Shown in pieces: positions 31,301 to 41,477 of a DNA stretch of 41,477 nt. The notes under the pieces are model-generated. The model was not told where the DNA came from and searched no databases. It was given only the letters and a program-made list of their open reading frames with translations. The stretch is from Oscillochloris sp. ZM17-4 (GTDB lineage Bacteria > Chloroflexota > Chloroflexia > Chloroflexales > Chloroflexaceae), in assembly GCF_019599295.1 (NCBI RefSeq), contig NZ_JAIEWN010000015.1:54230-95706 (forward strand). Reading direction: 5' to 3'. The position numbers and the translations under genes are program-made. The stretch's first letter is position 1, and each line of letters opens with the position of its first letter.

Positions 31301-31924
31301 GGCGACGGCTGGGCCTACGACATCGGCTACGGCGGCCTGGACCACGTGCTGGCCTCGGGTCGCAACGTGAACATCCTCGTGCTCGACACCGAGGTCTACT
31401 CGAACACCGGCGGCCAGGCCAGCAAGAGCACCCCGCTGGCGGCGGTGGCTAAGTTCGCCGCCAAGGGCAAGGGCCGCCCGAAGAAGGACCTCGGCCTGAT
31501 CGCGATGGCCTACGGCGATGTGTACGTGGCCCGCATCGCCATGGGCTATGATGATGTGCAGACCCTGCGGGCCATCCAGGAGGCCGAGGCCTACCCGGGC
31601 GTCTCGCTCGTGATCGCCTACAGCCACTGCATCGCCCACGGCATCGACATGACCAGGGGCCTCGATCAGCAGAAGCTGGCCGTGCAGAGCGGTATGTGGA
31701 CGCTCTACCGCTACAACCCGGATCTGATCGACCAGGGCAAGCCGGCGATGGTGATCGACTCCAAGCCGCCGAGCATCAGCCCCGAGAAGTACATCGCCGG
31801 CGAGGGCCGCTTCCAGATGCTGGTCCACAGCGACCCGACCCGCTCCGCAGCGCTGATGGCCCAGGCGGCCACCAACAACCACGAGCACCACCTCCGCCTG
31901 GAGCAGCTGGCCAAGGGCGAGTGA
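28376..31924 (+). CDS. nifJ: Pyruvate:ferredoxin (flavodoxin) oxidoreductase
   Basis: A single-chain PFOR of 1182 residues, the usual size. It interconverts pyruvate plus CoA with acetyl-CoA and CO2, passing electrons to ferredoxin or flavodoxin. The N-terminal domain has YPITPSTPMGE near residue 25. The ferredoxin-like domain has CIQCGKCAFVCPHAV near 691 and CTGCTLCVEVCPVKD near 748. The proximal cluster and thiamine-diphosphate domain contain SGACSGCGETPYVKL near 820, GDGWAYDIGYGGLDHV near 975 and DTEVYSNTGGQASKSTP near 1005. The start at 28376 has AGGAGA five bases upstream; the frame is open 42 codons further. It is followed by a palindrome and a DHOD-like gene on the same strand. Confidence 0.96.
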   Translation: MSSEQITLDGNEAVARVAYMLSEVVAIYPITPSTPMGESSDAYAAAGKPNLWGTVPSVYEMQSEGGAAGALHGAMQTGALTTTFTASQGLLLMIPNMYKIAGELTPTVFHIAARSLAAQGLSIFGDHSDVMSVRGTGFAMLAANSVQEAHDLSLVAHAAALESRVPFLHFFDGFRTSHEVNKISVLETETIRAMIDDELVHAHRSRALNPDRPVLRGTAQNPDVYFQARESVNPFYAACPGIVQKAMDRFAGLTGRQYRIFDYVGAPDAERVIVLMGSGGETAAETARFLADQGEKVGVVLVRLYRPFDSAALMAALPSTVRAIAALDRTKEPGSAGEPLFLDIVSAVTESQISPTVIGGRYGLSSKEFTPAMVKAVFDELGKDQPTTRFTIGINDDVSGTSLSYDPSFNIEAGETVRCVFWGLGADGTVGANKSSIKIIGEETDNNAQGYFVYDSKKSGSTTTSHLRFGPHPIHAPYLIGAGEANFVACHQFAFLERVDVLSYARPGGIFLLNTPFGPDQVWGQIPAEVRATIRAKNLRFYIIDAAAVAQSTGMGSRINTVMQTCFFAISGVLPREDAIAAIKDSIKKTYGKRGDTVVARNFMAVDQTLANLYEVAIPAADPSPNGLHMRPTVPDAAPAFVKDVLAPMIAGHGDDLPVSKMPFDGTYPTGTAQWEKRNIALEIPVWDEKICIQCGKCAFVCPHAVIRPKVYPAEALEGAPEGFKSVSARFKELPGQLYTLQVSPEDCTGCTLCVEVCPVKDKTQVGRKAINMAPQPPLRVAESANWDFFLSLPEVDRTQIGLGSIKNSQLLQPLFEFSGACSGCGETPYVKLVSQLYGDRAVIANATGCSSIYGGNLPTTPWSVNKDGRGPTWSNSLFEDNAEFGLGMRLSIDKQEEYARELLPKLADIIGADLVDALLNADQASEAGIAAQRERVDALKVRLDAAPAGPKSPLVKDLLAMIDVLVKRSVWIMGGDGWAYDIGYGGLDHVLASGRNVNILVLDTEVYSNTGGQASKSTPLAAVAKFAAKGKGRPKKDLGLIAMAYGDVYVARIAMGYDDVQTLRAIQEAEAYPGVSLVIAYSHCIAHGIDMTRGLDQQKLAVQSGMWTLYRYNPDLIDQGKPAMVIDSKPPSISPEKYIAGEGRFQMLVHSDPTRSAALMAQAATNNHEHHLRLEQLAKGE

Positions 31925-31931
31925 GACTATA

Positions 31932-31964
31932 AGCTTCCGGGAAGGTTTTACCTTCCCGGAAGCT
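31932..31964. terminator. Palindrome between PFOR and the DHOD-like gene
   Basis: A perfect 15-bp stem (AGCTTCCGGGAAGGT) with a TTT loop, 7 bases after the PFOR stop. No T tract follows, so it may stabilise mRNA ends or only partly terminate between the two genes. Confidence 0.6.
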
Positions 31965-31988
31965 AAGGCCTGAAGAAAGGAATCACTG

Positions 31989-33044
31989 ATGATCGACCTG
32001 AGCACAAGCTACCTGGGCATGCCTCTGAAGACGCCGATCGTCGCGTCAGCATCGCCGCTCTCGCACCACCCAGATGTGATCCAGCGCCTTGAGGAGGCCG
32101 GGGCCTCGGCCGTGGTGATGTACTCGCTCTTCGAGGAGCAGATTATCCGCTCCAGCCTGGAGCTGGACTACCTGCTCACCCACGGCGCCGAGAGCTTCGC
32201 CGAGGCCCTGAACTACCTGCCCGACCACGGGAAGTACAATGTCGGCCCCGAGCGCTACATCGAGCAGATCCACGAGCTCAAGCGTAAGGTACACATCCCG
32301 GTGATCGGCAGCCTGAACGGCGTCTCACCGGGCGGCTGGATCCACTACGCCCGCCTGATCGAGGAGGCCGGCGCCGACGCCCTTGAGCTGAATATCTACA
32401 ACATCCCCACCGACCCGAACATCACCGGGGCCGATCTGGAGCAGGGCTACGTCGACCTGGTGCGCAACGTGCGCGCCGAGATCAAGATCCCCCTGGCCAT
32501 CAAGCTCAGCCCCTACTTCAGCTCGCTGCCCAACCTGGCCTGGCGGCTGATGGAGGCCGGCGCGCAGGGCCTGGTGCTCTTCAACCGCTTCTACCAGCCC
32601 GACTTCGACCTGGAGAGCCTGGAGGTGGTGCCGAACCTCCAGCTGAGCACCTCGAACGACCTGCGCCTGCCCCTGCGCTGGGTGGCCCTGCTCTACGGGC
32701 GCGTGCCCGTCGACCTGGCCCTCACCAGCGGGGTCCACACCGCCAATGATGTGCTCAAGGCCATGATGGCCGGTGCGAAGGTGGCGATGATGGCCTCGGC
32801 GCTGCTCAAGGGCAAGCCCGATGAGGTTGTCCGCGCCATGCTCATGGAGCTGCAGACCTGGATGACCGAGCACGAGTACGAGTCGATCACGCAGATGCAG
32901 GGCAGCATGGCCCAGCGCGCGGTCGCCGAGCCCTCCACCTACGAGCGGGCAAACTACATGAAGGTGCTCGGCTCGTACCAGGACGCCGGCCCCACCATCC
33001 CTGATGTGACGCTTCAGGCCGGCATGCTCTACCCGGTCGACTGA
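31989..33044 (+). CDS. Dihydroorotate-dehydrogenase-like flavoprotein
   Basis: A 351-residue TIM-barrel protein of the DHOD/dihydropyrimidine dehydrogenase superfamily: [19 protein letters not shown] near residue 16, [13 protein letters not shown] near 106, [14 protein letters not shown] near 128, [11 protein letters not shown] near 168 and [20 protein letters not shown] near 243, where FMN would bind. It differs from PyrD in lacking a typical catalytic Cys/Ser loop that I can identify, so the substrate is uncertain. AAGGA precedes the start. Its position directly after PFOR, in the same direction, suggests a redox link to ferredoxin; that is inference. Confidence 0.82.
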   Translation: MIDLSTSYLGMPLKTPIVASASPLSHHPDVIQRLEEAGASAVVMYSLFEEQIIRSSLELDYLLTHGAESFAEALNYLPDHGKYNVGPERYIEQIHELKRKVHIPVIGSLNGVSPGGWIHYARLIEEAGADALELNIYNIPTDPNITGADLEQGYVDLVRNVRAEIKIPLAIKLSPYFSSLPNLAWRLMEAGAQGLVLFNRFYQPDFDLESLEVVPNLQLSTSNDLRLPLRWVALLYGRVPVDLALTSGVHTANDVLKAMMAGAKVAMMASALLKGKPDEVVRAMLMELQTWMTEHEYESITQMQGSMAQRAVAEPSTYERANYMKVLGSYQDAGPTIPDVTLQAGMLYPVD

Positions 33045-33082
33045 GCGATGGTGGCGGCCACCCCCTAAAGGCGGCCGTCTCA

Positions 33083-33112
33083 CGCGGCCACAGGATGTAT
33101 CCTGTGGCCGCG
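33083..33112. terminator. Palindrome after the DHOD-like gene
   Basis: A 14-bp stem (CGCGGCCACAGGAT) with a 2-nt centre, about 40 bases past the stop. It is placed like a terminator but has no T tract. Confidence 0.55.
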
Positions 33113-33154
33113 CGTATGTGTACAGGGCGCGTTATGCGGCTCGCAGATGTGCGT

Positions 33155-33160
33155 TATAAT
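33155..33160 (+). promoter_or_regulatory. Possible -10 box (TATAAT) of the small hypothetical gene
   Basis: A perfect TATAAT lies about 50 bp upstream of the gene start. The -35 candidate 17 bp upstream (TTATGC) is poor. Confidence 0.35.
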
Positions 33161-33208
33161 TGTACTGCTTGCAGCACGTGTCACTTGCCTAGCGGGGGAG
33201 GATGAGGC

Positions 33209-33496
33209 ATGGCGGGCAGCACGTCTATCGAGATGAGCCCTGGCCAGATCCTGAGCGATCTAGGGGCCGACACCTTCCGCAAGGCTCTCCAGCGCGGCGA
33301 TGCGCTCCGCTGCGCGCGGCTGTGGATGGCCACGGCCCATCGGGCCGATGATGGCGGGGTCGAGATCGAGATCTACTGTTGCCTCGATACGAGGCACGAC
33401 TGTTGGGACGTTGAGATCTACTACTATAGCGTTGATCGTGCGATTGTCGCCCTGCGCGAGTACGAGCGCACCGGCAATATGCCCGAGGGCGAGTAG
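33209..33496 (+). CDS. Hypothetical 95-residue acidic protein
   Basis: No family recognised. The protein is soluble-looking with a central stretch VEIEIYCCLDTRHDCWDVEI containing three cysteines, followed by YYYSVDRAIVALREYERTG. A GGAGG box about nine bases upstream of the ATG and a TATAAT upstream support real expression. A hairpin follows the stop. Confidence 0.6.
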   Translation: MAGSTSIEMSPGQILSDLGADTFRKALQRGDALRCARLWMATAHRADDGGVEIEIYCCLDTRHDCWDVEIYYYSVDRAIVALREYERTGNMPEGE

Positions 33497-33498
33497 AA

Positions 33499-33533
33499 AG
33501 AGTCACGAGTGGGCCTAGCCCTCTCGTGACTCT
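33499..33533. terminator. Bidirectional hairpin between convergent genes
   Basis: An 11-bp stem (AGAGTCACGAG/CTCGTGACTCT) separates the small hypothetical gene from the convergent DUF2332 gene. The latter's TAG stop (33515-33517) lies in the loop. It is well placed to end transcripts from both sides. Confidence 0.65.
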
Positions 33534-34573
33534 CCGCCCGCGGCAACCCACTCCACCCAGTCCCCGTGTCCGCTGGCCGTGGCGAGCGGCCGCTCCTCCA
33601 ACACCTCACCCGCATAGACCGTCAGCGTCAGGCGCGCATCGCCTAGCGACGAGCCCTCGCAGCCCAGCCGATAGATCGTCCTGCCCCGCCCCGCCTCGGC
33701 CAGGATCGCGCCCAGCCGCGCCCGGCCCTCATGGCTAAGCTGGTAGGTCACGTGGGTGTGGTAGACGCAGAGGGCCGCGTCGGCGGGGGCGGCGGCGATC
33801 ATGGCGGGCAGCAGCGCAAGGGCGTCCCCGGCGATGATCGGCGGCGGCGCGGATCTGGCCATAGCGATGGCCGCCCGCAGCCGGTCCATGCGCTCGGTCT
33901 TCTCCGGCCAGATCAGCGCCTCCAGCCAGCGCACAGCGTCGGCGTCGCCCAGGTCGGGCGGGCTGATCTCGACGCCGCACCGCCAGGCCACCGCCGGCAT
34001 GCGCGCCGGGATGGGCGGGCGCGCGGGGCCGCGCAGCTCGCTGGCGATGCAGACGGGCGCCGCGGGGTCGCCGGCCTGGAGCTCGCCATAGTCGTAGCGG
34101 TAGCGGTCCCAGAGCATGTTCAGCCCCGCGCTGGGGCCGATCTCCAGCAGGGCCAGGGGCCGCCCGCTCTGCGCGGCGACGGTCTGGAAGGCGGGCAGCA
34201 GGTAGGCGCAGCGGCGCGTCTCGTTGGTCTGGGTGATCCGCGCCGCGAGCAGGGGCCGGATCACACCGGCGTGCCCCAGACAGAAGTCGCGGAATGCGGC
34301 GAAGGCCGACTCGCCGGGCGGCTCCGCGCCGCCCAGGGTCGCATAGTAGCCGGCCAGCGGGTGGCGGCGGTCGCCCAGCAGCAGGTAGTGGGCTGCGCCA
34401 AAGAGCATGTTTGGCGGCGGCTGGCCCGGCCGCGTGGCGCGGGCGAGATCGATCAGGTCGGCGTCAGCGGCAATCCGCGGCGACAGGTAGGCGTAGAGCG
34501 GTGAGCCTGGCTGGCACTCGTCGGCGAAGCGCACAAACTTGTCGGCGAGCTGGGCGGGGGTGTAGGCGCTCAC
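33515..34573 (-). CDS. DUF2332-family protein
   Basis: A 352-residue cytoplasmic protein resembling DUF2332: LFGAAHYLLLGDRRHPLAGYY near residue 57, LLEIGPSAGLNMLWDRY near residue 143, CGVEISPPDL near 200 and LCVYHTHVTYQLSHEGR near 267. The biochemical function is unknown. The GTG start at 34573 has GGAGG seven bases upstream and overlaps the citrate synthase stop as GTGA, implying translational coupling. Confidence 0.8.
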   Translation of the reverse strand: MSAYTPAQLADKFVRFADECQPGSPLYAYLSPRIAADADLIDLARATRPGQPPPNMLFGAAHYLLLGDRRHPLAGYYATLGGAEPPGESAFAAFRDFCLGHAGVIRPLLAARITQTNETRRCAYLLPAFQTVAAQSGRPLALLEIGPSAGLNMLWDRYRYDYGELQAGDPAAPVCIASELRGPARPPIPARMPAVAWRCGVEISPPDLGDADAVRWLEALIWPEKTERMDRLRAAIAMARSAPPPIIAGDALALLPAMIAAAPADAALCVYHTHVTYQLSHEGRARLGAILAEAGRGRTIYRLGCEGSSLGDARLTLTVYAGEVLEERPLATASGHGDWVEWVAAGGESREG

Positions 34574-35712
34574 GCGCGATCCTCCAGTGCGATGAAGGGA
34601 CGCGGGGCCGGGCCGATGTACTCGGCCTCGGGGCGCACCAGGCGGGCCACATCGAGCTGCTCGCGCACGTGGCCGACCCAGCCGGGCAGGCGGGCCATGG
34701 CGAAGGCCAGGGTGAAGGTGTCGAGCGGCAGGCCGAGCTGGTAGAGCAGCGGGGCGCTGTAGAACTCGACGTTGGGGTAGAGCCTGCGGGCCTGGAAGTG
34801 CGGGTGGTCGATGATGTAGGCGGCCACGGCCTCGGCCACGGCGTGTGCGCCGGCGTCGGCCTGCGGGCGCGCGGCCAGGGCGGCGGAGTGCTGTCGCAGG
34901 TGGCGCACGCGCGGGTCCTCGGTCTTGTAGATGCGGTGGCCGACGCCCATAAGGCGCGCCCTGCGGGCCAGCAGATCCTCGATGAAGGCGGGGACGCCGG
35001 CCGGCGCGTCGATGGCCAGGAAGGCGCGCATGGCGTGCTCGTTGGCCCCGCCGTGGGCCGTGCCCTTGAGTGCGGCCAGTGCCGCGTCGATCGCCGCGTA
35101 GAGGTCGCTCTGGGCGCTGGCCACGATGCGGGCCACGAAGGTCGAGACGTTCAGTCCGTGCTCGGCCAGCAGCACCATGTAGGTGTTGAGCGCGGCCTCC
35201 TCCTCGGGGGCGGGCCGGCGGCCGTGGAGGGCGTGCAGGAAGGCGGCGGCGTGGCCGAGGTCGGCGTCGGGCTGCACCGGCTCGCGGCCCTCGCGCAGGC
35301 GGGCGTAGGCCGCCACCAGCATGGGCAGCTTCGCCGCCAGCCGCAGGCCATCGGCGAAGACCGTGTCGGCGCGCATGGTCGCCGGGCGGTGCAGGCCGGC
35401 GAGCAGGCTGACGGCCGCCCGCAGCACATCCATGGCGTGGCCGGCGCGGGGCAGGCCGCGCACCAGCGCGATCTCCTCGGCGGAGAGCGCTCGGGCGGCG
35501 GCCAGCTCGCCCCGCAGGGCGGAAAGCTGCCCGGCCGTGGGCAGCTCGCCGCGCCAGAGCAGGTGCAGGACCTCCTCCCACCGCGCGCCGTCGGCCAGGT
35601 CGTGGACGTTATAGCCGCAGAGGCTCAGGCGCCCGGCGTCGCCATCGATCGATCCGAGATGAGTCTGGGCGACCACAGTGCCGTCCAGGCCCATGCCAAT
35701 GTGCGCGCTCAT
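34570..35712 (-). CDS. gltA: Citrate synthase (or 2-methylcitrate synthase)
   Basis: A 380-residue type I-like citrate synthase. Catalytic regions are AEHGLNVSTFVAR (first histidine region), KGTAHGGANEHAM, GVGHRIYKTEDPR (second histidine and substrate arginine) and PNVEFYSAPLLYQLGLP near the aspartate site. Methylcitrate or citrate cannot be told apart from sequence alone. Two starts are possible: GTG at 35715 and ATG at 35712; GGAG lies eight bases before the ATG. A MITE-like element sits 40 bp upstream and may separate the gene from its original promoter. The downstream DUF2332 gene overlaps it. Confidence 0.9.
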   Translation of the reverse strand: MSAHIGMGLDGTVVAQTHLGSIDGDAGRLSLCGYNVHDLADGARWEEVLHLLWRGELPTAGQLSALRGELAAARALSAEEIALVRGLPRAGHAMDVLRAAVSLLAGLHRPATMRADTVFADGLRLAAKLPMLVAAYARLREGREPVQPDADLGHAAAFLHALHGRRPAPEEEAALNTYMVLLAEHGLNVSTFVARIVASAQSDLYAAIDAALAALKGTAHGGANEHAMRAFLAIDAPAGVPAFIEDLLARRARLMGVGHRIYKTEDPRVRHLRQHSAALAARPQADAGAHAVAEAVAAYIIDHPHFQARRLYPNVEFYSAPLLYQLGLPLDTFTLAFAMARLPGWVGHVREQLDVARLVRPEAEYIGPAPRPFIALEDRA

Positions 35713-35741
35713 CACGATGACTCCTCTAGGGAAGCGGGATT

Positions 35742-35939
35742 ATGAAAGCGCCAGGGCTGTTGCAACATCACCTTCCGGTGGGGTGTGGGGGCGGCGAAGC
35801 CGCCCCCACGCTTGACCCAGCGCTTATTCGCGCTAACATATATTTTTGGTGGGTTTGGGCGGCGAAGCCGCCCAAACCCACCAAAAAATGGGGTCTGGGG
35901 CGCAGCCCCAGGATGTTGCAACAGCCCTGATGAAAGCGC
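35742..35939. mobile_element. MITE-like element (178 bp) with 18-bp inverted ends and a 10-bp target duplication
   Basis: The element covers 35752-35929. Its ends are CAGGGCTGTTGCAACATC and the exact complement. It is flanked on both sides by ATGAAAGCGC (35742-35751 and 35930-35939), a 10-bp direct repeat typical of a target-site duplication. Inside are two hairpins, around GGGGGCGGCGAAGCCGCCCCC and GGGTTTGGGCGGCG with its complement, but no gene. A transposase from another locus must have moved it. The CAGGGC-type end and the duplication length would be compatible with ISAs1- or IS4-like transposases, which I cannot verify. Confidence 0.92.
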
Positions 35940-35963
35940 GGCGCCGACATCTGTCGGCGCCGC
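35938..35963. repeat. Short palindrome next to the MITE-like element
   Basis: An 11-bp stem (GCGGCGCCGAC) with an ATCT loop, overlapping the right-hand target duplication by two bases. The remaining bases up to 36096 contain no recognisable feature. Confidence 0.55.
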
Positions 35964-36096
35964 GCGATCTATAGCTATGCGGTCGGTCGGGGGCCGACCA
36001 CGGAATAGACAAGCCAATTGAGGCGCACGCCCACCTACAGCAGCCCGCGCACCGTCGCGACAAGCCACCGTAACACACTCCGGTGCGCAGGTGGCG

Positions 36097-36312
36097 CTAC
36101 TGTAGCAGCAGGTCGAAGCTGGGGTGTCCATCATCGCCGGAGATCCGGCGGATGCCGCGCTGGATAGCGCGCAGGGTGCCATCACCGATCCAGAAGGTCA
36201 GCAGCGAGCCCACAATGAGGCCGATGGCGCTGCCACATGCGGCGCCGGCGGCGAAGAGGATCATGCGCTTGCGTCGGGAGACAGCTCTGTGATGTGGGAG
36301 TGCCTTACTCAT
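36097..36312 (-). CDS. Small membrane protein
   Basis: A 71-residue protein with a basic N-terminus (VSRRKR), one long hydrophobic segment (residues 17-43, with glycine-rich GAACGSAIGLIVGSLL) and a polar C-terminus. The start is supported by GAGG five bases upstream. It begins seven bases after the rsfS stop, so the two are probably cotranscribed. No family is recognised. Confidence 0.65.
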   Translation of the reverse strand: MSKALPHHRAVSRRKRMILFAAGAACGSAIGLIVGSLLTFWIGDGTLRAIQRGIRRISGDDGHPSFDLLLQ

Positions 36313-36319
36313 AGAAGCC

Positions 36320-36664
36320 TCATTGAACCACGACGACCGGTGGAACCTTGCTCCAGAGGCGCTCAAGGCGATAGTAGTCGCGCTGAGCGGCGCTGAAGAC
36401 GTGGACGACCACATCGGCGTAGTCGATCACGATCCATCCGGTGTCGGACGATCCCTCGATACGCGGGTTCATGCCGTACTCGCGGTGAACCTCCTCGTCG
36501 ATATGATCGACGATGGCGCGCAGCTGTCGGTCGTTATCTCCGGAGCAGATCACAAAGTAGTCGGCAATGGTGCTCTGTGTGCGAATGTCGAGCATGGCGA
36601 TCTCGTGGGCCTGCTTGTCCTCGGCGAGATCAACAATGCGACGGGCAAGACTTGCTGTCTCTAT
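36320..36664 (-). CDS. rsfS: Ribosomal silencing factor RsfS, apparently with an ATA start
   Basis: RsfS binds ribosomal protein uL14 and keeps the subunits apart when nutrients are scarce. The family core is complete: ARRIVDLAEDKQAHEIAMLD, STIADYFVICSGDNDRQLRA and GWIVIDYADVVVHVFSA. The conserved protein begins at the codon ATA (36662-36664), preceded by AGGAGA at ideal spacing; no ATG, GTG or TTG lies between there and residue 20 upstream. An upstream GTG at 36721 has no ribosome-binding site, and the frame further upstream runs into a repeat array. I therefore favour a 114-residue protein starting at ATA. The alternative is a GTG start with a 19-residue extension. Confidence 0.85.
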   Translation of the reverse strand: METASLARRIVDLAEDKQAHEIAMLDIRTQSTIADYFVICSGDNDRQLRAIVDHIDEEVHREYGMNPRIEGSSDTGWIVIDYADVVVHVFSAAQRDYYRLERLWSKVPPVVVVQ

Positions 36665-36742
36665 GGCGTTTTCTCCTGACAGTGATGCGTACGACTGGGC
36701 GATGTAGGGAGATCGTATCACACATGACGCAGAATGTAAACT

Positions 36743-36808
36743 GGGGGCTGGGGGTTGGGAGATGGGGGTTGGGCCAGCCCTCAACCCCCATCTCCCAACC
36801 CCCATCTC

Positions 36809-36812
<4 letters not shown>
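36743..36812. repeat. Inverted heptamer array between nrdJ and rsfS
   Basis: Units of 7 nt (GGGGGCT, GGGGGTT, GGGAGAT, GGGGGTT) on the left face their complements on the right across GGGCCAGCCC. It lies directly after the nrdJ stop codon. Confidence 0.88.

Positions 36813-41477
<4,665 letters not shown>

Noticed and set aside
31932-31964. Strong intrinsic terminator after PFOR
   Set aside because: The stem is strong but no T tract follows, so only a palindrome with possible terminator function is claimed.
33515-35581. A 688-residue DUF2332 protein extending through citrate synthase
   Set aside because: The N-terminal half is citrate synthase read out of frame; the GTG at 34573 has GGAGG upstream.
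35752-35929. Complete insertion sequence
   Set aside because: Only 178 bp with no transposase frame; it fits a MITE.

Overview
The window is GC-rich DNA, about 65-70% G+C by eye, from what looks like a filamentous, anaerobic or facultative member of the Chloroflexota (class Chloroflexia). That is an inference. It rests on the gene set: a tungsten-type aldehyde:ferredoxin oxidoreductase, a single-chain pyruvate:ferredoxin oxidoreductase paired with a dihydroorotate-dehydrogenase-like gene, a B12-dependent ribonucleotide reductase, LysW-dependent lysine synthesis, and abundant heptamer-repeat palindromes. No rRNA or other taxonomic marker is present.

Layout. 1-450: the tail of a CRISPR-like array (37-nt repeats) beside a selenocysteine tRNA on the minus strand; the space between them holds copies of the tRNA-Sec anticodon arm. 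542-5197: proB, aldehyde:ferredoxin oxidoreductase, and a divergent protein with two cyclic-nucleotide domains and Fe-S motifs. 5139-9403: a partner-switching cassette (STAS protein, HATPase-STAS fusion, membrane GAF-SpoIIE phosphatase). 9713-11364: a broken tyrosine recombinase, a MerR regulator with a recognisable MerR-type promoter, and a dual-specificity phosphatase. 11408-17069: a phosphosignalling operon (Ser/Thr kinase with an eight-blade propeller, PP2C phosphatase, VWA protein, FHA protein), ending in a deletion scar. 17298-24128: a seven-gene alpha-aminoadipate lysine operon (homocitrate synthase, homoaconitase large and small subunits, homoisocitrate dehydrogenase, LysW, LysX, LysY) behind a strong promoter and a leader-peptide attenuator. 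24130-28041: a membrane pair, a Rieske oxygenase, an AP2-domain protein and a DUF2064 protein. 28376-33496: PFOR, DHOD-like protein and a small hypothetical protein. 33515-36664: a DUF2332 protein, citrate synthase, a MITE-like element with a 10-bp target duplication, a small membrane protein and RsfS. 36809-end: nrdJ interrupted by two inteins; its 5' end lies outside the window.

The most striking results are these. (1) A complete attenuator precedes the lysine genes: promoter, a 20-codon leader with four Lys codons, an antiterminator segment and a terminator. (2) A 26-nt inverted copy of the tRNA-Sec anticodon region, matching 24/26, follows a CRISPR-handle-like heptamer. (3) Palindromes made of 7-nt tandem units recur across the window, including inside two coding regions without breaking the frame. 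(4) Palindromes fill all but one junction of the lysine operon, and several carry the upstream gene's TAG stop. (5) The kinase tail carries five T-x-x-[I/L/A] repeats that may dock the neighbouring FHA protein. (6) Two LAGLIDADG inteins sit in active-site motifs of the ribonucleotide reductase.
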